DNA of 64,000 nt from Clostridium_AD frigoriphilum (GCF_036541405.1 NZ_JAZHFS010000003.1:186001-250000); one strand, 5' to 3'; counted from the first letter of the stretch, positions 49,509 to 59,240 are shown. Notes: generated from the letters alone by a model not told the origin. Translations and numbers: made by a program.

Positions 49509-49937
49509 ATGAGTAAAAAAATATTAATAATTATGTCCTTATTTATTATGTTATTGCATTCAACAGTGGCTTCTGCTATAGGATTTAAATATGTTCAAAT
49601 TTTTGATCCAAAACAAGATAAGGTAGTAAAGGTAGTTCAGTTAAATGATGAAATTCATAATATGGTTGTAAGCTCGATAAAGGATGTGGATAGTTTATAT
49701 GCTAAAAATAACCCTCTTACGGATGATGGGTATGCAATTAGAGTTCCGATTTACCCTGCTGTTATGGTACAGGGAAAATGTTTAAACGCACTTGTAGATA
49801 ATGTTTTTATAATAATTCCACAGCATGATGCACCATTTTTTATGATATTTGAAGATGATAATAAACTACTTTGTTTCCCTTTCAAAGGCAATGTAAATAA
49901 TTTGTCAAAAGTTCTAGATTTTAAATTGAAAGGTTAA
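49509..49937 (+). CDS. Secreted hypothetical protein
   Basis: A 142-residue protein with a signal peptide (about residues 1-23, 'ILIIMSLFIMLLHSTVASA', cleavage after ASA). The mature domain of about 120 residues has 'YVQIFDPKQDKVVKVVQLND', 'AIRVPIYPAVMVQGKCLNAL' and 'FIIIPQHDAPFFMIFEDDNK'. I do not recognise the family. GTG 49500, ATG 49503 and ATG 49509 are possible starts, and GGGTG is too close to the first two. It lies between the palindromic element and amj, with its own terminator. Confidence 0.65.
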   Translation: MSKKILIIMSLFIMLLHSTVASAIGFKYVQIFDPKQDKVVKVVQLNDEIHNMVVSSIKDVDSLYAKNNPLTDDGYAIRVPIYPAVMVQGKCLNALVDNVFIIIPQHDAPFFMIFEDDNKLLCFPFKGNVNNLSKVLDFKLKG

Positions 49938-49999
49938 TAAAGTTTCTTTTGATTGCAGTATTAATATTGACGCAATTATGAAAGCAGTACTAAATGATA

Positions 50000-50028
50000 G
50001 AATAGGGGCCTAGTACCCTATTCTTTTT
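50000..50028 (+). terminator. Rho-independent terminator
   Basis: GAATAGGG (50000-50007) pairs with CCCTATTC (50016-50023), followed by T5. Confidence 0.85.
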
Positions 50029-50153
50029 ATAGATTTTATTTATATTAGAGTGGATAATTAGTAATATATACTTGGTAGGTGTGTTATTATGAAGTTTATA
50101 AATAACGATAATTAAATACGTAATTGTATTCTAAAGTTGATGGAGGAATATAA

Positions 50154-50957
50154 ATGTCTACACAAGTAATAATAGTTTTAATACTTACAACAATCATTTC
50201 TATAATTTCAACGTTAGCTTATTCCGTTAGAATTGTTGGGGTAAGAACAGGGAGAATAGCAGTATCTTTTGCGGTATTTAATATTTTTGCATTGGTTTCT
50301 AGAACTGCAAACAGCATTCAAGCGCCGTTACTTGCTAAAACAATTGAAAGTACTATAAAAACAGGAAACCCTCAGAGCTTATTATCTACATTTAGGTGGA
50401 TACTATTTTCTACAACGGTTGCAACAATTATTGGTTCAGCACTTATGCCAACGTTTATAAAGGTTTTTGGAAAAGTAGTAGAATCGTTTAGTATTAATCG
50501 TTCTATACCTAAATTATTACTGCATGCTTTCTCAAAATCAGGAATAGAGCAGTTCAAAGGTAGCGTTACAAAACCTAGAAAAGAAAATTTTGCACAATTG
50601 AAAAATTTCAAAACAATGCCTAAAAAAATAATATTACTTAATACTATAGCTTTTTCTATATCGACTGTTGGTGTCTTGGCATCATTGTATGCAGGATGTT
50701 TAAATCCAGAATTAAGAACCACATGCAGCACATTATCAGCTGTTATAAATGGTAGTGCAACAATACTTATGGTTATATTTATAGATCCATTTATATCAAT
50801 TTTAACGGATGATGTAATAAATGGAGAGTGTAGTCAGGTACAGTTTGATAGATGTATAATTTTTATTGTTGGAGGATTAATAGTAGGAACAATATTAGCT
50901 CAGTTTTTATTAATCCCAGCAGCACAGGTAATATCTTTTATAGCAAAATTAATTTAG
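50154..50957 (+). CDS. amj: Lipid II flippase Amj
   Basis: A 267-residue membrane protein with about six helices. The start 'LILTTIISIISTLAYSVRIV', 'GVRTGRIAVSFAVFNIFALV' and 'SRTANSIQAPLLAKTIE' is the signature of Amj (YdaH, DUF2837), which flips lipid II across the membrane as an alternative to MurJ. A cytosolic loop of about 45 residues separates the two halves. GGAGG precedes ATG 50154. In B. subtilis amj is induced by envelope stress through SigM, but no comparable ECF promoter is evident here. It is a single gene upstream of uvrBA. Confidence 0.88.
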   Translation: MSTQVIIVLILTTIISIISTLAYSVRIVGVRTGRIAVSFAVFNIFALVSRTANSIQAPLLAKTIESTIKTGNPQSLLSTFRWILFSTTVATIIGSALMPTFIKVFGKVVESFSINRSIPKLLLHAFSKSGIEQFKGSVTKPRKENFAQLKNFKTMPKKIILLNTIAFSISTVGVLASLYAGCLNPELRTTCSTLSAVINGSATILMVIFIDPFISILTDDVINGECSQVQFDRCIIFIVGGLIVGTILAQFLLIPAAQVISFIAKLI

Positions 50958-50958
50958 A

Positions 50959-51055
50959 ATTGTGTATGGATTCTACTTCGTAATGGACACTAAACAATTA
51001 TTAATTGATTGATATCCTATATGTCGAACTGACATGCGCTAATATAGAATTACAA
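50959..51055 (+). repeat. Possible degraded palindromic element
   Basis: Directly after amj, GTATGGATTCTACTTC and GAATTACAAATAC partly pair. Between them, GGACACTAAACAATTATT with AATTGATTGATATCC resembles the GACATAACAATT hairpin of copy A. Similarity is patchy, so this is a tentative relic. Confidence 0.3.
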
Positions 51056-51063
51056 ATACTATA

Positions 51064-51115
51064 TTGACATATTAAAAACTTATAGTTAAAATATAAAGTA
51101 ACGAACAAACGTTCA
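51064..51115 (+). promoter_or_regulatory. uvrB promoter with LexA (SOS) box
   Basis: TTGACA (51064-51069), a 17-base spacer and TAAAAT (51087-51092). CGAACAAACGTTCA at 51102-51115 matches the Gram-positive SOS box CGAAC-N4-GTTCG at nine of ten fixed positions and overlaps the transcription start region. DNA-damage induction of uvrBA through LexA is inferred. Confidence 0.85.
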
Positions 51116-51142
51116 TATAATGATAAACAAGGCGGTGATTTT

Positions 51143-53128
51143 ATGTATGAGTTTAAGTTACATTCAAAGTTTAAGCCAACAGGTGATCAACCACAGGCTA
51201 TTGATAGCCTCGTGAAAGGAATTGAAGAAGGTGAAAAGTTCCAGACACTTAAAGGGGTAACTGGTTCAGGTAAAACTTTTACCATGGCTAATATTATTGA
51301 GAGAGTTCAAAAACCTACTTTAGTGCTGGCTCATAATAAAATCCTAGCTGCACAACTTTGCTCAGAGTTTAGGGAGTTTTTTCCTGACAATTGCGTTGAG
51401 TATTTTGTGTCATATTATGATTATTATCAGCCTGAAGCTTATATCGCACAGACAGATACATTTATAGAAAAAGATTCATCCGTTAATGATGATATTGATA
51501 AATTAAGACATTCAGCTACATCTGCATTACTTGAGCGTAATGATGTTATTGTGGTTGCTTCAGTTTCATGTATATATGGTCTTGGTAATCCAGAAGAGTA
51601 TAAAAAACTTACAGTGTCGCTTAGGGAAGGTATGGAAAAGGATAGAAATGAAGTAATAAGACATCTTGTAGACATACAGTATGAAAGAAATGATATGAAT
51701 TTTATTCGTGGAACTTTTAGAGTACGAGGAGACACTATTGATATATTCCCTGCATCGTCATCCAGTGAGGGGATTAGGGTAGAATTTTTCGGAGATGAAA
51801 TAGAGAAAATTAGAGCATTTGATGCGCTTACAGGAGAAACTATAGGAATTCGTAAACATGTATCTATTTTTCCGGCTTCTCATTTCGCGACATCGAAGGA
51901 TAAATTAGAAATCGGTATAGCTCAAATAGAACAGGAACTTGAAGAGAGATTAAAGGAACTTATTTCGGAGGATAAGGCGCTCGAGGCGCAAAGGCTTAAA
52001 CAAAGAACTAATTATGATATTGAAATGATGAGAGAAGTTGGTTACTGCACTGGTATAGAGAATTATTCTAGAATTTTAGATGGTAGACCTTCAGGAACAG
52101 CGCCTCAAACATTGATGCAATATTTTCCAAAAGATTTCTTGATGTTTATAGATGAGAGCCATGTAACTCTTCCACAGGTTAAGGCTATGTTTGGGGGAGA
52201 TAAATCAAGAAAAACTAATTTAATTGATTATGGGTTTAGACTTAAATCAGCTTATGATAATAGGCCATTAACTTTTCCGGAGTTTGAGAAGAGCATGAAT
52301 CAAACAGTATTTGTAAGCGCGACTCCAAGTGTTTATGAGGAAGAACATAGTGGAAATATTGCAGAACAAGTAATAAGACCTACAGGATTATTAGATCCTG
52401 AGATTCTTATAAGGCCAGTTAAAGGACAAATAGATGATTTATATGCTAGAATTCAGGACACAATAAAAAAAGGCTTTAGAGTTTTGGTTACAACGCTAAC
52501 TAAAAAAATGTCAGAGGATTTGACTAAATACTTTAGAGAAATGGATATGAAGATAACTTATTTGCATTCGGATATTGATACAATAGAAAGAATGAAAATC
52601 ATTCAGGATCTTAGGCTTGGCAAATTCGATGTGTTAGTAGGTATAAATCTTTTAAGAGAGGGATTAGATATTCCAGAGGTAGCACTTGTTGCGATACTTG
52701 ATGCAGATAAGGAAGGATTTTTGCGTTCTGAAACATCATTAATTCAAACAATAGGAAGAGCCGCAAGAAACTCAGAGAGTAGAGTAATAATGTATGCAGA
52801 TAGAATTACAAAGTCTATGAAAAAGGCTATGGATGAAACTACAAGAAGGCGAAAACTTCAGATGGAGTATAATGAAGAACATGATATAGTGCCAACTACT
52901 ATAGTAAAAGATATTAGAGATGTAATAGGATCTATAACGGTAGCCGAGGATGAAGAGGTATATGAAACTCTTGAGGCGGCTAAAGAAGCAAATTATGATG
53001 AAACTAAAAAATTAATGGATAAGTATGAAAATGAGATGAAGCAGGCAGCTAAGGATTTACATTTTGAAAAAGCTGCTCAACTTAGAGATATAATTTATAA
53101 ACTTAAAAAGCAGATTAAAGATATTTAA
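51143..53128 (+). CDS. uvrB: Excinuclease ABC subunit B
   Basis: A 661-residue DNA helicase-like damage verification protein of nucleotide excision repair. Walker A is GVTGSGKT (residues 38-45). The strand-separating beta-hairpin lies in 'SYYDYYQPEAYIAQTDTFIE'. Helicase motifs include 'DESHVTLPQ', 'FVSATPS' and 'IQTIGRAARN'. A C-terminal UVR motif ('AAQLRDIIYKLKKQI') binds UvrA or UvrC. AAGGCGGTG lies 6-8 bases before ATG. It is the first gene of uvrBA, under a LexA box. Confidence 0.98.
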   Translation: MYEFKLHSKFKPTGDQPQAIDSLVKGIEEGEKFQTLKGVTGSGKTFTMANIIERVQKPTLVLAHNKILAAQLCSEFREFFPDNCVEYFVSYYDYYQPEAYIAQTDTFIEKDSSVNDDIDKLRHSATSALLERNDVIVVASVSCIYGLGNPEEYKKLTVSLREGMEKDRNEVIRHLVDIQYERNDMNFIRGTFRVRGDTIDIFPASSSSEGIRVEFFGDEIEKIRAFDALTGETIGIRKHVSIFPASHFATSKDKLEIGIAQIEQELEERLKELISEDKALEAQRLKQRTNYDIEMMREVGYCTGIENYSRILDGRPSGTAPQTLMQYFPKDFLMFIDESHVTLPQVKAMFGGDKSRKTNLIDYGFRLKSAYDNRPLTFPEFEKSMNQTVFVSATPSVYEEEHSGNIAEQVIRPTGLLDPEILIRPVKGQIDDLYARIQDTIKKGFRVLVTTLTKKMSEDLTKYFREMDMKITYLHSDIDTIERMKIIQDLRLGKFDVLVGINLLREGLDIPEVALVAILDADKEGFLRSETSLIQTIGRAARNSESRVIMYADRITKSMKKAMDETTRRRKLQMEYNEEHDIVPTTIVKDIRDVIGSITVAEDEEVYETLEAAKEANYDETKKLMDKYENEMKQAAKDLHFEKAAQLRDIIYKLKKQIKDI

Positions 53129-53182
53129 ATTTAATTTAAAAAAATATGAGGATTTGATTGTTTTGTTACTGAGGAGGAGACC

Positions 53183-56005
53183 ATGAGAGATAAGATTTTT
53201 ATAAAAGGCGCTAAGGTTCATAATTTAAAAAACGTTGATTTGGAGATACCAAGAGACAAGTTAATAGTGTTTACTGGACTTTCGGGATCGGGTAAATCAT
53301 CTCTTGCTTTTGATACATTATACGCAGAGGGACAAAGACGATATGTAGAGTCATTGTCGGCTTATGCAAGGCAATTTCTAGGCAATATGGATAAACCAGA
53401 TGTCGAATATATAGAAGGATTATCCCCTGCTATTTCTATAGATCAGAAAACTACTAATAGGAATCCACGTTCTACTGTGGGTACTGTAACTGAAATTTAT
53501 GATTATTTGAGACTGCTTTATGCTAAAGTGGGAACACCACATTGTCCTAAATGTGGCAAGGAGATTTCTCAGCAGACTGTAGATCAAATGGTGGATAGAA
53601 TAATGGAGATGCCACTAAAAACTAAGATTTCGATCTTGTCTCCAATCATAAGGGGAAAAAAGGGCGAACATGTTAAAATTATAGAGAACATTAAAAAAAA
53701 TGGTTTTGTTCGTGCTAGAATAGATGGCACTACTGTAGAACTTATGGAAGAGGATATAAAACTTGCGAAAACTAAGAAACACAGTATAGAGATAGTAATA
53801 GATAGAATTTCTGTAAAAGAGGAAGTACGTAGTAGACTTACTGAATCTTTAGAAAGTGCATTAAAACTAGCAGAGGGTACTGCAATTGCTAGTGTTGTTG
53901 ATGGTGAAGATATACTCTTTAGTGAGCATTTTGCTTGCATAGATTGTGGTATTAGCATTGGAGAGTTGGCCCCTAGGATGTTTTCTTTTAATGCTCCTTA
54001 TGGTAAGTGCGACAATTGTGATGGACTTGGTACCCTTATGGAAATTGATGAGGATCTTATAATACCAGATAAAAGCAAGAGCATTAAAGGCGGGGCAGTT
54101 ATGTCTTTTGGGGAAGGTAGCCTTAAGGAAGATTCATGGACTTTTTCAGTACTAAGGGCTTTAAGTGAAAAGTACAAATTTAGTTTAGATACACCAATTG
54201 AGGAATATGATCCAGAAATTCTTAAAATACTATTATATGGAACAAATGGCGAAAAAGTTAAGGTTAATTATGTTAAAGAATATAGATCGGGTACTTTTAA
54301 TCATGCATATGAAGGCATTATAAATAACTTGAAAAGAAGATATTTTGAAACATCTTCTGATTATATAAAGAGAGATGTAGAGCAATATATGGGTGATAAT
54401 GCATGTCCTAAGTGTAAGGGCGCAAGGTTAAGCCCAGAGGTTCTTGCAGTAACAGTTGGTGGTAAAAATATAAGTGAATTTTGTCAATTATCTATTATAG
54501 ATGAGGTTATATTTCTAAAAGATATAAAATTATCAGAGAAAAATAAAATTATATCTAATCAAATATTTAAAGAGATAAATGATAGACTTAATTTTTTAAA
54601 GGATGTGGGTCTTGATTATTTGAACTTAGCTAGATCAGCAGCTACATTATCTGGTGGAGAAGCACAGAGAATAAGACTTGCAACCCAGATAGGTTCTAGT
54701 CTAATGGGCGTTTTGTACATATTAGATGAGCCAAGTATTGGTCTACATCAAAGGGATAATGATAAACTTATAAAGACATTAAAACACTTAAGAGATATAG
54801 GGAATACTGTAATTGTTGTAGAGCATGATGAGGATACTATGAAGGCATCAGATTTTATTGTAGACGTTGGTCCAGGCGCTGGTGAACATGGTGGAGAAGT
54901 TGTCGCTACCGGAACAATCGAAGATATAAAGAATTGTGAAAGGTCTATTACAGGTCAATATTTAAGTGGCAAGAAAAAGATTGAGGTTCCAAGCAAAACA
55001 AGAGGATCGAATGGCCACTGTATAAAAATACTTAATGCAAGGCAAAATAATCTAAAGAATGTTAGCATAGATTTTCCATTAGGTGTATTTACTTCAGTTA
55101 CTGGTGTTTCAGGCTCTGGAAAGAGTACTTTGGTAAATGAAATTTTATTTAAAGGTCTTAATAAAAAATTGAATCATTCTAAAAAAAATCCTGGACTTCA
55201 TAAAGATATCTTAGGATGGGAAAACATAGATAAAATTATTAATATAGATCAAGGTCCTATAGGGCGTACTCCTAGGTCAAACCCAGCTACATATACTGGC
55301 GTTTTTGATGTGATTCGTGATGTTTTCTCCATGAGCTCTGAGTCGAAAATCAGGGGGTATAAACCAGGAAGATTTAGCTTTAATGTGAAGGGTGGAAGAT
55401 GTGAAGCCTGCCACGGTGATGGAATAATTAAAATAGAAATGCAATTTTTATCTGATGTTTATGTTCCCTGCGAAGTTTGCAAGGGTAAAAGATATAATAG
55501 AGAAACTTTAGAGGTTAAGTATAAGGGGAAAAACATTGATGATATTTTAAACATGACGGTTGAAGAGGCTGTTAAGTTTTTTGAGAATATTCCGAGAATT
55601 TATAGTAAACTTAAAACACTAATGGATGTTGGTCTTGGTTATGTAAGACTTGGGCAACCTTCAACACAGTTATCAGGTGGCGAGGCTCAGAGGATTAAAC
55701 TTGCTTCAGAATTATCTAAGAGGAGCACTGGTAAGACGTTTTACATTTTGGATGAGCCAACTACAGGCCTTCATATCGATGATGTTAGTAAACTTATTAT
55801 AATACTTCAAAGACTTGTAGATTCAGGAAATACAGTTGTTGTAATTGAGCATAATCTAGATGTTATAAAGTGCTCAGACAACGTTATAGACTTAGGACCT
55901 GAGGGCGGAGACAAGGGTGGGAGCATTTTATGCACTGGTACACCAAAAGAAATATCTTTAAATGTAAATTCATATACAGGACATTATCTAAAAAAAATGT
56001 TATAA
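53183..56005 (+). CDS. uvrA: Excinuclease ABC subunit A
   Basis: A 940-residue damage-recognition ATPase. Two ABC modules: Walker A 'GLSGSGKSS' (residues 32-40) and 'GVSGSGKSTLVNE' in the second half, each with its own signature ('LSGGEAQRIRLATQ', 'LSGGEAQRIKLASE'). Zinc-finger cysteine pairs include 'CPKCGKE', 'CDNCDGLG', and 'CEACHGDG...CEVCKGK'. Length is normal, and all motifs appear intact. GAGGAGGAG precedes the ATG. It begins 54 bases after uvrB, in the same SOS operon. Confidence 0.98.
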   Translation: MRDKIFIKGAKVHNLKNVDLEIPRDKLIVFTGLSGSGKSSLAFDTLYAEGQRRYVESLSAYARQFLGNMDKPDVEYIEGLSPAISIDQKTTNRNPRSTVGTVTEIYDYLRLLYAKVGTPHCPKCGKEISQQTVDQMVDRIMEMPLKTKISILSPIIRGKKGEHVKIIENIKKNGFVRARIDGTTVELMEEDIKLAKTKKHSIEIVIDRISVKEEVRSRLTESLESALKLAEGTAIASVVDGEDILFSEHFACIDCGISIGELAPRMFSFNAPYGKCDNCDGLGTLMEIDEDLIIPDKSKSIKGGAVMSFGEGSLKEDSWTFSVLRALSEKYKFSLDTPIEEYDPEILKILLYGTNGEKVKVNYVKEYRSGTFNHAYEGIINNLKRRYFETSSDYIKRDVEQYMGDNACPKCKGARLSPEVLAVTVGGKNISEFCQLSIIDEVIFLKDIKLSEKNKIISNQIFKEINDRLNFLKDVGLDYLNLARSAATLSGGEAQRIRLATQIGSSLMGVLYILDEPSIGLHQRDNDKLIKTLKHLRDIGNTVIVVEHDEDTMKASDFIVDVGPGAGEHGGEVVATGTIEDIKNCERSITGQYLSGKKKIEVPSKTRGSNGHCIKILNARQNNLKNVSIDFPLGVFTSVTGVSGSGKSTLVNEILFKGLNKKLNHSKKNPGLHKDILGWENIDKIINIDQGPIGRTPRSNPATYTGVFDVIRDVFSMSSESKIRGYKPGRFSFNVKGGRCEACHGDGIIKIEMQFLSDVYVPCEVCKGKRYNRETLEVKYKGKNIDDILNMTVEEAVKFFENIPRIYSKLKTLMDVGLGYVRLGQPSTQLSGGEAQRIKLASELSKRSTGKTFYILDEPTTGLHIDDVSKLIIILQRLVDSGNTVVVIEHNLDVIKCSDNVIDLGPEGGDKGGSILCTGTPKEISLNVNSYTGHYLKKML

Positions 56006-56072
56006 TTTATATAAGGCTAGCATAAAGTGAATGCTAGTCTTTGACTATTTTTTAAAGAGGAGAAAGTGTATT

Positions 56073-56501
56073 ATGGCTGAGATAAGCAAGATTATGAAAT
56101 ATGCTATTATAGCGATTATTTACATTATAATAATATTTGCATTAAGAATAATGTATAAGGACATAAAAGGTGGTGCAAAAAAGAAACCAGTTATAAAGAA
56201 AACTATGGGTCTTGAAGTTATGGAAAGAGGAGACAATCTTAATTTAAGGGTCGGCGCAGTTATACCTTTAAATGATCAACTTTCAATAGGCAGAAAGGCA
56301 GATAATCTTTTAATTCTGGGAGACAAATATGTGTCTTCTCAGCATGCAAAAATATATTTGAAAAATACAAATTATATTTTGCAGGATTTGAGAAGTACTA
56401 ATGGTACTATAATGAACAACAAAGCGGTTAAGGATACAGTGTATATAAAAAAAGGTGACGTAATTAAAATAGGAACTTCAACCTTTAAGGTTATAGGGTA
56501 A
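56073..56501 (+). CDS. FHA domain protein with membrane anchor
   Basis: A 142-residue protein with one N-terminal transmembrane helix (about residues 8-26) and a cytosolic FHA domain (about 50-140). The phosphothreonine-binding residues are visible in 'LSIGRKADNLLILGDKYVSS', 'QHAKIY' and 'DLRSTNGTIMNN'. It should bind phosphothreonine on partner proteins. It lies 26 bases upstream of a ftsW/rodA gene and a class B PBP gene, the same order as actinobacterial fhaB-rodA-pbpA. No Ser/Thr kinase gene is in the window. GAGGAG precedes ATG 56073; the longer frame from 56031 is unlikely. Confidence 0.88.
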   Translation: MAEISKIMKYAIIAIIYIIIIFALRIMYKDIKGGAKKKPVIKKTMGLEVMERGDNLNLRVGAVIPLNDQLSIGRKADNLLILGDKYVSSQHAKIYLKNTNYILQDLRSTNGTIMNNKAVKDTVYIKKGDVIKIGTSTFKVIG

Positions 56502-56527
56502 ATTATGAGTGCAAGCGGGGTGATATT

Positions 56528-57772
56528 ATGGATAGTATAAAACAAGAGAGAAAGCTGCTACGGTATACCTATCTTTTATGTATAGTTTTATTTTTGAATA
56601 TGTATCTTATTGGGAAAAATGAGTTTGATAAAAATGCTTTAATAATGGGCGGGATAATATGCTTTGTTTTTGCAGCTTCACATTTTATTATAAGAAGATT
56701 TTTTCCGGATGGTGATAAATATATTTTACTGTTTTCAAATGTACTGGCGGTTATAGGTATAGGAATGTTATATAGGCTGGACTCACCTGTTGCGGTTAAA
56801 CAACTTATTTTTTATGCAGTTGGAATAGCTGTATTTATTCTGGTGGTAGTTCTTTTCCCAAGCTTAAGTAAATTTGGAAAGTATAAATATGCTTATATGA
56901 TATGTACTCTTATTCTTATGTCTTTGGGAAGTATAATGGGAGCTAAAACCTATGGAGCTAAAAATTGGGTAAAAATAGCTGGGTTCACTTTTCAACCGAC
57001 AGAATTTGGTAAATTATCTTTGGTGGCGTATTTAGCAGCGTCACTGCAGTATTATGGAATAAAAACCGATGGGAAATCAGAAATTTCTAAATTTAAGGCA
57101 TTAATTGAACCTGGAATAGTAGTTATGATATCACTTGGACTTATGGTAGTTCAAAAAGACTTAGGTTCGGCCCTTCTATTTTTCGCTATATCAATAACCA
57201 TGTTATATATTGCTACTTCGAATTTTAAATATATTTTAATATGTTTAGTATTATTTATGATAGGTGGATTTATAAGTTATAAAATGTTTGACCATGTGCA
57301 ATTGAGGTTTATGATTTGGGGAAACCCCTGGAAATATGCTACTGATCAAGGACTACAAGTAGTACAATCTTTAATTTCTATAGCTTCGGGTGGTCTTTTC
57401 GGAACAGGTCTTGGCCTTGGACATCCTGGAATGGTTCCCGTAGTTACTACAGATTTTATTTTTGCTGCTATTTGTGAGGAAATGGGACTTGTTACTGGAT
57501 TTGCTATTCTTATTTTATATTTTTTATTGTTTTATAGATGTATGAGGGTACCTATTTATAGCAAGGATAACTTTACAAGGTTACTCGCTGTGGGATATAG
57601 TACAATGTTAGCTGCTCAGGTATTAGTTATAGTAGGGGGAGTAGTTGGAGCTATTCCACTAACGGGTATAACGCTACCATTAGTTAGTGCTGGCGGGAGT
57701 TCTATGTTAATAACTTTTTTTTCACTAGGTATACTTCAAAAAATTTCGGAGGACGGTCAAAATTATGAATGA
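56528..57772 (+). CDS. FtsW/RodA/SpoVE family peptidoglycan polymerase
   Basis: A 414-residue SEDS glycosyltransferase with about ten helices. Signatures are 'YGAKNWVKIAGFTFQPTEFG' (conserved PTEF region), 'DLGSALLFFAISITML', 'GNPWKYATDQGLQVVQSLIS', 'TDFIFAAICEEMGL' and 'PLVSAGGSSMLITFFSLGIL'. The catalytic aspartate of SEDS proteins lies in the large loop. Whether it serves elongation or division is not decided by sequence. Pairing with the downstream PBP, which overlaps by 8 bases, suggests a SEDS-bPBP complex, possibly controlled by the FHA protein. Confidence 0.92.
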   Translation: MDSIKQERKLLRYTYLLCIVLFLNMYLIGKNEFDKNALIMGGIICFVFAASHFIIRRFFPDGDKYILLFSNVLAVIGIGMLYRLDSPVAVKQLIFYAVGIAVFILVVVLFPSLSKFGKYKYAYMICTLILMSLGSIMGAKTYGAKNWVKIAGFTFQPTEFGKLSLVAYLAASLQYYGIKTDGKSEISKFKALIEPGIVVMISLGLMVVQKDLGSALLFFAISITMLYIATSNFKYILICLVLFMIGGFISYKMFDHVQLRFMIWGNPWKYATDQGLQVVQSLISIASGGLFGTGLGLGHPGMVPVVTTDFIFAAICEEMGLVTGFAILILYFLLFYRCMRVPIYSKDNFTRLLAVGYSTMLAAQVLVIVGGVVGAIPLTGITLPLVSAGGSSMLITFFSLGILQKISEDGQNYE

Positions 57773-59186
57773 TTTTGTAAGTAATATAAAAAAGGTCCTG
57801 TTGGTATTTTTAATACTCTTTATTGCTTTGATTACATATATAACTTATGTATATATGTTTAATAGTCAGAAAGCGGTAGCTAGTACATTTAATCGAAGGC
57901 TTTGGGCAGAGCGAAATAAGGTATTAAGGGGAACAATTTATGACAAGGATATGGTGGCGTTAACGAAAAGTACTAAGACAAGTGAAACATCTCAAAAACA
58001 GAATTATTTACAAGGTGCAGTTTTTGCACATGCTATAGGATATATGGATCCTGTTTATGGACTTAGTGGCCTTGAAAAAAAATATGATGCACAACTTATG
58101 GGCAATAACGATACACCTCTTTCAAAATTTGTCTTTTTTAATAAGGACACTGAGCAAAAGGTTGGTAATGGTTTAAGGACTACGCTTGACTCTAAACTCC
58201 AAAAAAAAGCTTATGAACTTTTAGGTGATCATCGAGGTTCTATAGTAGCAATGAACCCTAAAACTGGAGAAATTTTAGCTATGGTTTCTAAACCTTCTTA
58301 TGATCCTAATAATTTAGAGGAAAATTGGAAGAGTATAGTTGCAAATAAGGAAATGCCTCTGCTTAATAGAGCAGTATCCGGACTATATCCACCAGGATCT
58401 ACATTTAAGACTGTTACGGCAGCAAGTGCTTTAGAAAACATAGCCAATGTTTACAATAGTAGCTTAAATGATAATGGTAGTTTAATTGTCAATGGAACAA
58501 AACTCTTGGAAGATTATAATGGTGAATCTTTTGGAAATATAGATTTTAAATCTGCCTATATGCATTCTAGTAATGTGTTTTTCGGATCATTAGGTCTTGA
58601 TTTAGGAAATAAGGCATTAAAAGATACCGCAGAAAAGTTTTATTTTAATAAGAATATTCCAACCATAGGGTTAACAATAGAAAACAGTGTGTTTCCAAGC
58701 TACAAAAACAATGAAAAAGGTAATATTGCTCAGAGTGCTATAGGTCAGGCGGGGGATTTAGTTACGCCTATGCAAATGGCATTAGTTGTGAGCACAGTTG
58801 CTAATGGTGGTACAATGATGGAACCGATGCTTGTTAAAGAAATATTAAGTAGCAAGGGTAAGTCTATAGAGAAATTACAGCCCAAGCAGCTTGGACAAGT
58901 GATGACAAAAAATAATTCTGATATTATGAAGGGTTTAATGAAGGAGGTAGTGTCTCAAGGAACAGGCACTAGTGCAGCTCTTTCTGACATAGTAGTTAGC
59001 GGTAAAACGGGTACTGCAGACCATGATGACCCGAGTAAACAAGAAGCCCCACATGCTTGGTTTACTGGATTTGCACCTTATGATGATCCTCAAATTGCTA
59101 TAGCGGTAATTGTAGAGGAAGGCGGACAAGGTGGAGTTAAAGCTGCGGAGATAACTAGGGAACTTGTTAGAACTTATTTGAAATAA
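57765..59186 (+). CDS. Class B penicillin-binding protein, PbpA type
   Basis: A 473-residue peptidoglycan transpeptidase. A signal anchor (about residues 9-30) is followed by a short pedestal domain and the transpeptidase domain from about 155. Active-site motifs are Ser212-T-F-Lys215, Ser268-S-N270 and Lys414-T-G-T417. 'FAHAIGYMDPVYGLSGLEKK' is the dimerisation-domain remnant. It is short relative to PBP2/PBP3 and close in size to actinobacterial PbpA. It overlaps the SEDS gene. All catalytic residues are present, so it should be active and beta-lactam-sensitive. Confidence 0.93.
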   Translation: MNDFVSNIKKVLLVFLILFIALITYITYVYMFNSQKAVASTFNRRLWAERNKVLRGTIYDKDMVALTKSTKTSETSQKQNYLQGAVFAHAIGYMDPVYGLSGLEKKYDAQLMGNNDTPLSKFVFFNKDTEQKVGNGLRTTLDSKLQKKAYELLGDHRGSIVAMNPKTGEILAMVSKPSYDPNNLEENWKSIVANKEMPLLNRAVSGLYPPGSTFKTVTAASALENIANVYNSSLNDNGSLIVNGTKLLEDYNGESFGNIDFKSAYMHSSNVFFGSLGLDLGNKALKDTAEKFYFNKNIPTIGLTIENSVFPSYKNNEKGNIAQSAIGQAGDLVTPMQMALVVSTVANGGTMMEPMLVKEILSSKGKSIEKLQPKQLGQVMTKNNSDIMKGLMKEVVSQGTGTSAALSDIVVSGKTGTADHDDPSKQEAPHAWFTGFAPYDDPQIAIAVIVEEGGQGGVKAAEITRELVRTYLK

Positions 59187-59240
59187 AATTCTAACTTTGT
59201 TAATTCTAAAAAACGTGCGAAAGCATGGGCATAATGTTAA

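Noticed and set aside
50089..50115. Eight-codon leader peptide (ATG with GGTAGGTG) upstream of amj
   Set aside because: Very short, with no attenuator hairpin or codon bias. It could easily arise by chance.
51022..51028. TGTCGAA as a Spo0A box upstream of uvrB
   Set aside because: A single 7-base match next to a clear SOS promoter, with no reason for sporulation control of uvrBA.
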